Of a stretch of 64,000 bases of DNA, positions 55,623-63,409 are shown one piece after another (position 1 is the first letter of the stretch; each line of letters begins with the position of its first letter). This DNA is from Chloroflexota bacterium (GTDB taxonomy: Bacteria; Chloroflexota; Anaerolineae; Caldilineales; Caldilineaceae), in the NCBI GenBank assembly GCA_018969295.1, contig JAGWYN010000003.1, positions 186,001 through 250,000 of the forward strand, given 5' to 3'. Under the pieces are notes generated by a model. It was given only the letters and a program-made list of their open reading frames with translations. It ran no database searches and was not told the origin of the DNA. A program made the translations under genes and the position numbers.

Positions 55623-57151
55623 TGGACCGACAAACCGACAGCAGCCCGCGTCCGGGCTGGGATGTCTACTGGGTGATCCTGTTGACGCTGGGGGTGTTGC
55701 AAGTGGTCGGGCTGGCCGAGCAGGCTGCGCTGCCCAATCGCCTGCAGGATGTGCTGCGCCATCCGCTGTTGGGAACGCTGCTGCCAGCCGCCGGGTATGC
55801 GGCGATGGGAGAGGTCGGACCCCGGCCAGGGGAGCCGATCGGGCTGCTGCTCAATGCATTGGCACTGGCCAGCCTGATCGCCTATGCGCTGTTGGACCTG
55901 GCGTCGAGCGGCCCATCACGCACGCGCGCCAAACAGTGGGCGTTGGGGGCCATCATTTTGGCCGCGGTGGTGCTGCCGACGGGCAAACTCATGCTGCTGC
56001 GCGACGCCAACGGGCCCGCCAGCTACACGCACGACGGCGGTGTCATCCAGACCGAGGCAACGATCCGCTATTTGCTGGCCGGCAAAAATCCCTACACCGA
56101 GGACTACACCGACACACCCATGGCCGAATGGGGCTTCAGCAAATATCGCACGGCGCTCTACCACTACCCCTACCTGCCTTGGACCTTTGTCTTCAGCACC
56201 CCATTCTATCTGTTGGGGCAACTGCTGGGCTTTTACGACCAGCGTGTGGTCTATCTGCTGCTGTTGGCTGCGCTGCTGTGGGGGGCCTGCCGACTGACAG
56301 CAGCGCCGGCGGCACGGCTGGCTTTGGCGGCTGCGCTTGCGCTCAACCCGATCCTGGCGCTCGATCTCATCTTTGGCCAGAACGATCTGTTTGTATTGGC
56401 CTGGATCGTCTTTGCTCTGGTCGCCTGGCGCCAGGCAAGGCAGAAACAGCTGGCAGGGACAGCAGGAGGACGCTGGCTGTTGCTCTCGTCGCTCTGCTTT
56501 GGCCTGGCCTGCGCCTCCAAGCCGACTGCCTGGCTGTTTGCACCTTTCTATGGCTTGCTGCTGGTGGCAGACAGCACCGCCTTGCGCAGCGCAGGGTGGC
56601 GAGCACTGTGGGGAACCTTGCCGACGCTGCTGCGGCGGGCGGCCCCGGCATTCGGAGTCTTTCTCCTGCTGCTGGGGCCCTACCTGCTCTGGGATGCAGC
56701 CGCGCTGTACGACGATGTCTGGCGGTGGAGCAACGGCCAGGGGCCAACCGGCTACCAGATCTGGGGGTGGGGAGCCAGCAATTTTGTGCTGGGGCTGGGG
56801 CTGGTGCGGGATCGCTTTGATCAATGGCCCTTCTGGGCGTTGCAGATTGCCCTGGCCGGGCCGCTGCTGGTCTGGTTTGTGGCGAGACAGGCGCGCCACA
56901 ACACGCTGTCACAGGCCCTCTGGCACTATGCGCTCTTGCTGCTGGTCTTTTTCTATGGGAGTCGTTTTCTCAACGAAAACTATCTTGGCTACATCCTGGC
57001 ACTGGCAGCCATCGGCGCGCTGGCCACAGAAACACCGGCCCCCGAGCAGGCGACAGGGGCCCTTTCTGTCGCAGCAGCGCCCCCCACAAGGAGCGCAACA
57101 GAGACCGATCCGCTTTCTGGCACAACCCCGCGCAGGCAGCACCTTTCCTAG
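55622..57151 (+). CDS. Polytopic membrane protein, GT-C glycosyltransferase-like
   Basis: The 509-residue protein has about ten hydrophobic helices. A conserved-looking outer loop after the third helix (SYTHDGGVIQTEATIRYLLAGKNPYTEDY) carries acidic residues, as in the GT-C fold glycosyltransferases of the DUF2029/GT87 type that use polyprenyl-phosphate sugars. LDLIFGQNDLFVLAWIVFALVAW and ACASKPTAWLFAPFYG also fit this group. The family call is tentative. The ATG overlaps the previous stop, so both proteins are made together. The C-tail is Pro/Thr-rich. No clear terminator was seen in 57152-57275. Confidence 0.68.
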   Translation: MDRQTDSSPRPGWDVYWVILLTLGVLQVVGLAEQAALPNRLQDVLRHPLLGTLLPAAGYAAMGEVGPRPGEPIGLLLNALALASLIAYALLDLASSGPSRTRAKQWALGAIILAAVVLPTGKLMLLRDANGPASYTHDGGVIQTEATIRYLLAGKNPYTEDYTDTPMAEWGFSKYRTALYHYPYLPWTFVFSTPFYLLGQLLGFYDQRVVYLLLLAALLWGACRLTAAPAARLALAAALALNPILALDLIFGQNDLFVLAWIVFALVAWRQARQKQLAGTAGGRWLLLSSLCFGLACASKPTAWLFAPFYGLLLVADSTALRSAGWRALWGTLPTLLRRAAPAFGVFLLLLGPYLLWDAAALYDDVWRWSNGQGPTGYQIWGWGASNFVLGLGLVRDRFDQWPFWALQIALAGPLLVWFVARQARHNTLSQALWHYALLLLVFFYGSRFLNENYLGYILALAAIGALATETPAPEQATGALSVAAAPPTRSATETDPLSGTTPRRQHLS

Positions 57152-57275
57152 CTTCCCCCACCGAAGGTCTGTGGGGAGAGCCTGCTCTGCCACAGGCAGG
57201 GTTCTACCTGTAGCAGAACAGGTCAAGGCGATTTGGCCAGACGACGCACAAAGCCACCAACCTCGCCTGCGTGGA

Positions 57276-58154
57276 TCAGACTTCCTCTGGAACGCGTGCC
57301 GCTTCCAGTGCGCTGATCACCTCCTCCTGGGTGAGGAACTGATAGGCTGCGTCGAAGGCATCCAGATGGCGTTCGACGCTTGCATCGCTCTCTCTGGCCG
57401 CCACCAGAACCAGGCCACTCAGGGCAGTGACCAATGCTACGATGCTGGGCAGAGGGCCGATCACGTCGGTCGGCGCATAGAGGATGAGGTCGGAGACACG
57501 GTTGACCGGGCTGGCCAGCGACCCGATGACCCCCAGGGTTCTGGCTCCCCGTGCACGCGCAAACTCCAACGCACGGGCCACATCTCTCCCGTAGGCAGTC
57601 GGGCTGACCCCAATCAGCAGCGTCCGATAGTCGACCTGCAAGAGTGTGGCTGCTTTTTTGACTGCGTCGTTGGAGAGATACTCTGCCGCAAGACCTCGGT
57701 GCCGAAACTGTTGAGCGGCCATCTCAGCCGCAGATTCGGCGTAGCCTTCCCCCACCACCACAATCCGATCGACCCCCTCAAAGAGCCGACTGACCGCCTC
57801 AAGATGGTCGGGGGGATTTTGCAAAAGCATCTGCCGCAGGTTGTACTTTTCCTGCTCGATGCGATCCCGGAAGAGAGCCGCTGGCTTGTCCGGATCCAGC
57901 GGTTTGGGCGCGTAGGCCCCATAAATTTCAGATTTGACCTGCTCACGCACGTCGTAAAGCAAGTCTGGGTACCCATTGTACCCGAGTCGCTGTGAGAACC
58001 GAACGACGGTGGTTGTATCGACGCTGACCGCATAGGCGAGCTGGGCAGCTGTCATAAACGCAACCTCGTAGTAGTTGCTCATGATATAATCCGCGACTCT
58101 GCGATAGCTACGGCTCAAATGCTCGTAGTATTCACGGATCTTTTCCCTATACAT
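57276..58154 (-). CDS. MurR/RpiR-family transcriptional regulator
   Basis: The 292-residue regulator has an N-terminal HTH_6 domain (about 10-80, VADYIMSNYYEVAFMTAAQLAYAVSVDTTTVVRFSQRLGYNGYPDL). A SIS sugar-phosphate sensing domain follows (about 125-260, VDRIVVVGEGYAESAAEMAAQQFRHRGL, TLLIGVSPTAYGRDVARALEFARARGARTLGVIG). Such proteins respond to sugar phosphates or amino-sugar phosphates. It has a near-perfect promoter (58269-58297) and a leader of about 108 nt. It is divergent from the polysaccharide deacetylase gene, and the aldolase at 59410 is a plausible sugar-related target. AGGGGGG precedes its start. Confidence 0.92.
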   Translation of the reverse strand: MYREKIREYYEHLSRSYRRVADYIMSNYYEVAFMTAAQLAYAVSVDTTTVVRFSQRLGYNGYPDLLYDVREQVKSEIYGAYAPKPLDPDKPAALFRDRIEQEKYNLRQMLLQNPPDHLEAVSRLFEGVDRIVVVGEGYAESAAEMAAQQFRHRGLAAEYLSNDAVKKAATLLQVDYRTLLIGVSPTAYGRDVARALEFARARGARTLGVIGSLASPVNRVSDLILYAPTDVIGPLPSIVALVTALSGLVLVAARESDASVERHLDAFDAAYQFLTQEEVISALEAARVPEEV

Positions 58155-58268
58155 CTGGCCCCCCTAGAATGTATGAGTGATACGCTCTTTTTTGTCTATT
58201 GAACCATCGATTCTCTCCTCGCAAAGAACAGGAACAAACAGACGGACCGATCCAGCGTCTCATCTCTC

Positions 58269-58297
58269 ATTATAGGTCAAACAACGGAATTTGTCAA
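58269..58297 (-). promoter_or_regulatory. Near-perfect sigma-70 promoter for the RpiR regulator
   Basis: On the minus strand TTGACA (58292-58297), 17 bp, TATAAT (58269-58274), both hexamers perfect. In the leader GTAT-GAGTG-ATAC (about 58176-58188) is a small inverted repeat that could be an operator; this is weak. Confidence 0.88.
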
Positions 58298-58356
58298 TTA
58301 CCCCGTTAAAATCAATCCAAAATGTCATTCGGATTGTCGTTCGATCGGCAGGGCCA

Positions 58357-58386
58357 TTGGCTTCCAGCGCTGAACCGTGCTATGAT
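58357..58386 (+). promoter_or_regulatory. Promoter directly abutting the deacetylase gene
   Basis: TTGGCT (58357-58362), 18 bp, TATGAT (58381-58386). The ATG at 58393 lies 6 nt beyond the -10, so the transcript may be leaderless. Confidence 0.55.
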
Positions 58387-58392
58387 GCGCGC

Positions 58393-59373
58393 ATGGCGAG
58401 GTGGTGTCGGGCTGGCAGGGTTTGTCTGGGAGCATTGGTCGCCCTGCTGCTGGGCGGCTGTGGGCCAGGCACCCCCGCGCTGGAGCGTCCGGCGCCGCTT
58501 GACAGCGCAAAGGCAACCTCGGGGCCCTTCTCCCTGGCGCAGCCAACGCTCTTTGCGCACACAGCACCGGAGAGCCCCCTCCGCTCACTGGCTGGCTTGC
58601 TGCCGACGCCTACACCGACCGCTGCGCCAACGCCCCTGTCTGCGCCGACGCCCCTGTCTGCGCCGACGCCCGACGGTCTGAGTCGGCAGTTGCGTGTGCC
58701 GATTTTGATGTATCACTATCTGAGCCAACCGCCGCCCGACGCCGATATCTACCGGCAGGATCTGTCGGTGCCCCCCGATCTCTTTGCGGCCCACCTCGAC
58801 CGGCTGGTGGCGGCAGGGTACACCACTGTCAACCTGACCCAGGTAGTCGATGCGTTGCAGCGCGGCACCCCTCTGCCAGAACGGCCAGTGGTAATCACCT
58901 TCGACGACGGGTATCGGGACAACTACGAAAACGCCTTTCCGTTGCTGCGTGAGCGGGGGATGCAGGCGACTGTCTTTGTCGTGACCGACTTCATAGATGA
59001 AGAGCGGCCAGCCTATTTGACCTGGGCGATGGCCCGTGAAATGGTGCAGGCCGGCATCTCGATCGAGTCACACGGCCGCAACCATGTCAGCTTGGCTGGC
59101 CAGGAGGACGACTACCTGGTCTGGCAGGCGCTGGGCAGTCTGGAGACGATCGAATACGAGTTGGGGATCCGTCCCCGTTTCATTTCCTACCCGGCCGGCG
59201 AATATGATGCGCGCACGATCGCCGTCTTTGCCAGCGCGCACTACTGGGCTGGGCTGACAACTCGCCAGGGCAGCACCTTGGACAACTCAGCACTGTTCGA
59301 ACTGCCGCGCATCCGTGTGCGCAACACGACAACCCCCGACGAACTTCTCCGCCTGTTGTCGCTGGACTGGTGA
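58393..59373 (+). CDS. Polysaccharide deacetylase lipoprotein (NodB domain)
   Basis: The 326-residue protein has a lipoprotein signal with lipobox LLGGC (Cys23) and a Pro/Thr linker with short repeats (TPLSAP). Its carbohydrate esterase family 4 NodB domain contains the family motifs VVITFDDGYRDNYENAFPLL (catalytic Asp pair) and ISIESHGRNHVSL (two metal His); ISYPAGEYDARTIA is the later arginine/proline block. It would remove acetyl groups from an envelope polysaccharide. Although the frame is open from 58291, the lipoprotein signal and a -10 element just upstream favour ATG 58393. Confidence 0.9.
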   Translation: MARWCRAGRVCLGALVALLLGGCGPGTPALERPAPLDSAKATSGPFSLAQPTLFAHTAPESPLRSLAGLLPTPTPTAAPTPLSAPTPLSAPTPDGLSRQLRVPILMYHYLSQPPPDADIYRQDLSVPPDLFAAHLDRLVAAGYTTVNLTQVVDALQRGTPLPERPVVITFDDGYRDNYENAFPLLRERGMQATVFVVTDFIDEERPAYLTWAMAREMVQAGISIESHGRNHVSLAGQEDDYLVWQALGSLETIEYELGIRPRFISYPAGEYDARTIAVFASAHYWAGLTTRQGSTLDNSALFELPRIRVRNTTTPDELLRLLSLDW

Positions 59374-59409
59374 GGGATTCCAGCCTGCGTTTATTTCAGA
59401 ACGAACATC

Positions 59410-60237
59410 TCAGGCGCGACCGCTGGCCCCCATCAGCTGCAGACGATGGCGTGCCACCTGGCGCACATTCTGCATGGACTGGCTGAGCACGCCGTAGTGG
59501 TCGGCGCCGGCGTCGAGCGCGGCGCGCGACCCGGCGCACCAGGCGCGTGCAATCGCCGCGCCGATGTTGATTTTGACGACCCCCAGTTGCACCGCCGCAT
59601 GGACATCGTCTTCATGGATGCCGCTGCCGCCGTGCAGGACCAGCGGGCCTTGGGCCTTGTCGCGGATGGCGGCGAGCAGTTCGAGATCGAGCCGGCTGGC
59701 CTGGCCATGTTCAGAGCCAACGGAGACAGCCAACATATCGACCTGGCCCTGCTCGAACATGCTGGGGGCCTGCTCCGGGTCCGTGAATTCAAGGCTGCCC
59801 TGGCCGCCGCCGAAGGTGCCCAGTTCGCCTTCGACCGCCGCCCCGAGGGCGTGGGCGACCCGGGAGATGAGAGCCGTTTCAGCGATCGCCTCGGCCAGCG
59901 GCAGCGCATGGCCGTCGAACATCACCGAATTGTAGCCGGCGCGCAGACAGCGCAGGTTGAATTCGAGCCCAGGGCCGTGGTCGAGATGCAAAATGACAGG
60001 CACTGGCGCCTCCGACGCCATGGACCGGATCAAAAGCGCCAAGGGGCCAGGGGCCTCGCCGAAGGCCGCATGGGCCAGATCGCCCGGGTACGTCTGGACG
60101 ATCACAGGAGCATGCTCGTCGATCGCCGCCTCGATGACAGCCTTGGCCATCTCAAGGTTGCAGACGTTGAAGGCGGGCAAAGCAAAAGGCTGTGTGTAGA
60201 TCTGACGATAGAATTCGCGTGGGTTGGCTACAAGCAC
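59410..60237 (-). CDS. Class II fructose/tagatose-bisphosphate aldolase family protein
   Basis: The 275-residue zinc aldolase has HLDHG at 84-88 (catalytic Asp86, zinc His87), EGELGTFGG (zinc Glu) and VLHGGSGI with another zinc His. KINIG is the substrate phosphate region. The usual AIGTxHG segment reads SVGSEHGQ. Members include fructose-1,6- and tagatose-1,6-bisphosphate aldolases and relatives acting on ketose phosphates of inositol breakdown; which one applies is unclear. The start is GTG 60237 with AAGGAA 8 nt before. The thiol-oxidoreductase gene at 60298 lies just upstream on the same strand, so the two may be co-transcribed. Confidence 0.9.
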   Translation of the reverse strand: MLVANPREFYRQIYTQPFALPAFNVCNLEMAKAVIEAAIDEHAPVIVQTYPGDLAHAAFGEAPGPLALLIRSMASEAPVPVILHLDHGPGLEFNLRCLRAGYNSVMFDGHALPLAEAIAETALISRVAHALGAAVEGELGTFGGGQGSLEFTDPEQAPSMFEQGQVDMLAVSVGSEHGQASRLDLELLAAIRDKAQGPLVLHGGSGIHEDDVHAAVQLGVVKINIGAAIARAWCAGSRAALDAGADHYGVLSQSMQNVRQVARHRLQLMGASGRA

Positions 60238-60297
60238 GGGTAGTTTCCTTGACTGCAGAAATTTGGTAAAAAAGGGTGAGTCTCCGCAACACTTCGT

Positions 60298-60915
60298 CTA
60301 TACGGACCGCACAATCTGTTCCACAACGCTGCGCAACACATCGACCGGCTGCGCGCCGGAGACGAGATAGCGGTCGGCAAAAACCAATGCCGGCACACTG
60401 TTCAGACCGTAGCGGCGGGCAGTGTCGAGATCATCCTGGACCTGTTGGTCGAAGAGAGGGTCATCCAGCGCAGCCAGCAAGGAAGCCCGGTCGAGCCCAC
60501 ACTCGTCAGCCACCGCAACCAACACCGCCCGCTCGGAGATATCCAACGCCTGCGCCCAGTAGGCATGCATGAGACGGTCGTGGAAACGCTCTCCACACCC
60601 TGCGGAGGTCGCAAATTTTTCAGCGACCAACGCAGGCCGGCTGCGGATCCCAAACGGACCTGGGTTCAATGTCAACCCATAGCTTTCTCGAGCGACAGCC
60701 GCCAGCCGCGGCCGACCTGCTTCGATCTTGGCCAGGTAGTCGGGCGGCAGCGGCGGCGAACCGGCGGGTCGCAACTCAAAAGAACGCCAGCGGACGTTCA
60801 GCGGCGGCAGGGCTGCTGAGTGAGACTGGGTGAGCAACTCCAAACTGGAGCCGACAAGATAACACCAGGGTCAGACAAAGTCTGACCAGACATTAATTAC
60901 GATTGGCTCTGTCAT
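60298..60915 (-). CDS. Predicted selenoprotein: DsbA/FrnE-family thiol oxidoreductase with UPWC active site
   Basis: Read from ATG 60915 the gene encodes MTEPIVINVWSDFV, then TGA (60871-60873), then PWCYLVGSSLELL in the same frame up to TAG at 60298. FrnE-type DsbA proteins have WSDxxCPWCYxG here, so TGA replaces the first active-site Cys and would encode selenocysteine at position 15 (205 residues in all). A hairpin directly after it (60838-60850) resembles a bacterial SECIS. The downstream part is a normal helical DsbA insert and a thioredoxin end (GLNSVPALVFADRYLVSGAQ, with the cis-Pro). AGGAAGAGG precedes the ATG. Normal gene callers would start it late. A one-base nonsense mutation or sequencing error is the alternative. 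Confidence 0.8.
60838..60850 (-). promoter_or_regulatory. Candidate bacterial SECIS hairpin
   Basis: In the mRNA CUCCA-GUU-UGGAG forms a perfect 5-bp stem with a 3-nt loop beginning with G, extendable by two G-U pairs. The loop G lies 26 nt after the UGA. A short stem with G early in a small apical loop at this distance fits known bacterial SECIS elements. Confidence 0.62.
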
Positions 60916-60959
60916 GCCAGCCCCCCCCTCTTCCTGAAATGAAAGGTCGTCCGCTAAAC

Positions 60960-61035
<76 letters not shown>

Positions 61036-61065
61036 GGATTGTTTTTGGTCAACTGACCTGACTCT

Positions 61066-61094
61066 ACTATAAAACGACTTCCCACAGAATGCAA
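61066..61094 (-). promoter_or_regulatory. Promoter for tRNA-Arg
   Basis: On the minus strand TTGCAT (61089-61094), 17 bp, TATAGT (61066-61071). The predicted start is about 24 nt before the mature tRNA. The same transcript could run into the selenoprotein and aldolase genes. Confidence 0.6.
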
Positions 61095-61518
61095 TCTGGA
61101 TTGGTGCAGCAAGTGCAAATACGAGGACGCCCATCTGCGGTGCACCCTCCCTGCGCGAAACAGGCAGCTCAACCCGTTCGATCGACAAAAATAGGACATC
61201 TACGCGGGACATCGGGAGGACGGAGAACTGTATGCACATCCGCCAAAGTTTTGATATAATTTCGACACTGCAATAAAAATTGAAAAAAAATAGGAGATAA
61301 AATTTCGTTTTTGGCGCTGTTCAAATTTTGAAATACAGCTGGACCAATAGCTGACCAGACCCGAGTAAGGCTATGAAAATTTACGACCACCTTGTTGACG
61401 TCGACCTATTTCGTTGTTTGCATAATAATTGGCCGTGGTCCGCTGTGTGTCGGCACAGCACCGACCGAACAGCAGTTTTTCTGTTTCCCCGACAGATCCG
61501 CAGGGAGAGGAGGCAACG
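61095..61518. other. AT-rich non-coding region
   Basis: This stretch has no convincing gene. The part near 61240-61340 is strikingly AT-rich for this genome (TTTTGATATAATTTCG, runs of A). It contains a perfect TATAAT at 61254-61259 with a weak TGCACA 16 bp upstream on the plus strand, then AGGAG at about 61292 with no start codon after it. It may be the regulatory region of the LuxR gene with a long leader, or a small RNA. Confidence 0.4.
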
Positions 61519-63201
61519 ATGGGCCCTACGTTGCCTTTGACAGACCCGGATCCTCAGAACTTGTTGGAGTTGCTCTGGCTGCAGGCGGTGGCTCTGCAAG
61601 AACAGGGCCAACATCCGGCCGCTATTGCTGCTCTGGAACGGCTGCGCCTCTACGCTGTCGCGCAGAAGCAGATGGAGCAGGCGCAGCGGGCTGTATTGGA
61701 GCTGATCCGCCTCTACCAACTCCTTGAAAACGCAGCTATGGCGCAATTTTATGCGCAAATGGCGAGCGAATGGCTGCCGCAGGTCAACGACACGTTGTTG
61801 GCTGCGGAATCGCTGCTGCGGGTGGCCACATTGGCTCCTGACATCGGGTACTACCGGCAGGGAGAAGAGATGGCGTTGCAGGCCCTGCGTCTGTACGAAA
61901 CCCATGGAAACATGCAGGGACTTTGTGAGACCTGGCTGTTGCTGTTCATCTTTCACAACCATACTGGGCGCTACCAATCGGCTGGCACCTATCTGCGGCA
62001 GGCAGAACAACTGCTCCAGACCGTCGATCTTGGGACAACCTACCGTGTCGCCCTTCTCAGCCAGAACGCTCACTGGAACTGGTATCGAGGGGAACTGGCC
62101 ACAGCCTTGCGTTGTGCCGAGCAGGCCGTCGAGTTGGCCGATGCGACCGGCCAACAAAAACAGCGTATAAAGAACCGGGTCGTTGCCGGCAATCTCGAAC
62201 GGGCGCTGGGTGAATATCGCAAAGCGCAGATCTGGTATCAACAGGCAGAGCGGCTGGCGTACGGGACGCTGTTCAGCCAATTTGTGGGCTGGGTCAACGT
62301 GCAGCAGGCCTGGCTGGCCATTTTGCAGGAGCACTACGGAGCAGCGCGCAAATTTCTGCACAGGGCCTTGCAGACACAGAAGCAGGGTCAGGCAATCGCG
62401 GCGGGCGTTGTCCAGGCAGTTCTTTACAGCCTGACCGGACGTACACACGAAGCGACGGAACTGATGCAACGTTCCTTGACCTATTACCTGGAATCGGGCA
62501 ATCTGGTCGCTGCCAACACCCTCCGGCTGCATCTGGCTGCCCACTGGCTGCGCAGGGCGGAGCCGGTGCGGGCAGCAGAAGGGCTGCAAAGTGCGTTGGG
62601 CTGGATGGCCGATCAGCGGATCGACTATCTGCCGCACTGGTGGCATCCGCCGACCTTGACGCTGGTCTGTACCCACGCCCTCCAGCAGGGGATCGAAGCC
62701 CAGATCGCAGAACAGATCCTGATCCGCCATCTGGGCGCGTTGGCCCTCGTCTCCATGAAGCCGCTGCAAACTTCAGCGGACCCAGCTGTGAGACAGCGAG
62801 CCGCAGATGTGTTGGAAATTTTGGAGAGCGATCCGCTCACTGTGCTGGGCGAGGCGTTGGATCCGCCGGTACGTGCGGTGCTGGCAGATCTCTTGACCAG
62901 GCGTCGGCTGCTTCCTGAGTCACTGAACCATCTGACCTCTTTGTTGATGACCGCCGAGCAGCGCAACAGCCCCAACCCCACCCTGGTGGCTGTCTTCGGT
63001 CTTTTCGTACACGGGGTCTCGCGCAAGGAGATCGCTGCGCAGCTGCACCTGTCGACACCTACGGTGCGTAACTACATCAACCACATCTTCAAATGTTTTG
63101 AACTGCCCTACGACCCTGCAGAACGCGATGTGCGTCGCCGACAACTGCGCGCACGTGCATTGGCGGCGGGCTATATCGGCGCAGAGGCCGTTGAACCGTA
63201 G
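61519..63201 (+). CDS. TPR-repeat LuxR-family regulator
   Basis: The 560-residue protein is mostly helical TPR-like repeats (for example LWLQAVALQEQGQHPAAIAALERL, TWLLLFIFHNHTGRYQSAGTYLRQAEQLL, GNLERALGEYRKAQIWYQQAERL). It ends in a LuxR-type helix-turn-helix (LFVHGVSRKEIAAQLHLSTPTVRNYINHIFKCF, about 500-535). It looks like the C-terminal half of MalT/LAL-type regulators without their N-terminal ATPase. It probably senses a protein or small ligand through the TPRs and then binds DNA. AGAGGAGG directly precedes ATG 61519; the frame is open to 61429. The following beta-helix gene is a possible target. Confidence 0.85.
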   Translation: MGPTLPLTDPDPQNLLELLWLQAVALQEQGQHPAAIAALERLRLYAVAQKQMEQAQRAVLELIRLYQLLENAAMAQFYAQMASEWLPQVNDTLLAAESLLRVATLAPDIGYYRQGEEMALQALRLYETHGNMQGLCETWLLLFIFHNHTGRYQSAGTYLRQAEQLLQTVDLGTTYRVALLSQNAHWNWYRGELATALRCAEQAVELADATGQQKQRIKNRVVAGNLERALGEYRKAQIWYQQAERLAYGTLFSQFVGWVNVQQAWLAILQEHYGAARKFLHRALQTQKQGQAIAAGVVQAVLYSLTGRTHEATELMQRSLTYYLESGNLVAANTLRLHLAAHWLRRAEPVRAAEGLQSALGWMADQRIDYLPHWWHPPTLTLVCTHALQQGIEAQIAEQILIRHLGALALVSMKPLQTSADPAVRQRAADVLEILESDPLTVLGEALDPPVRAVLADLLTRRRLLPESLNHLTSLLMTAEQRNSPNPTLVAVFGLFVHGVSRKEIAAQLHLSTPTVRNYINHIFKCFELPYDPAERDVRRRQLRARALAAGYIGAEAVEP

Positions 63202-63409
63202 CTTCCGCACGTCCTTCTCTCTCTCCATTTTCAGGACATCTACAAAGAACGTTTGCCCGTATCCAAAGGGCTCCTCTTCAGGTATTGTAGAGAACTGAAG
63301 CATCCGGAATTCCCCCGGTCAGTTGGACCTATGCACCGTAGATGTATTCGATGCAGTCTGGATGGGAACACTCTGTATTCCGTCGATAGGAAAGGTTGAA
63401 TCACCGATC

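Noticed and set aside
60871..60873. Simple nonsense mutation making the DsbA gene a pseudogene
   Set aside because: The stop is the only lesion, is exactly at a redox Cys, is TGA and is followed by a SECIS-like hairpin. A single-base error remains possible but is less likely.
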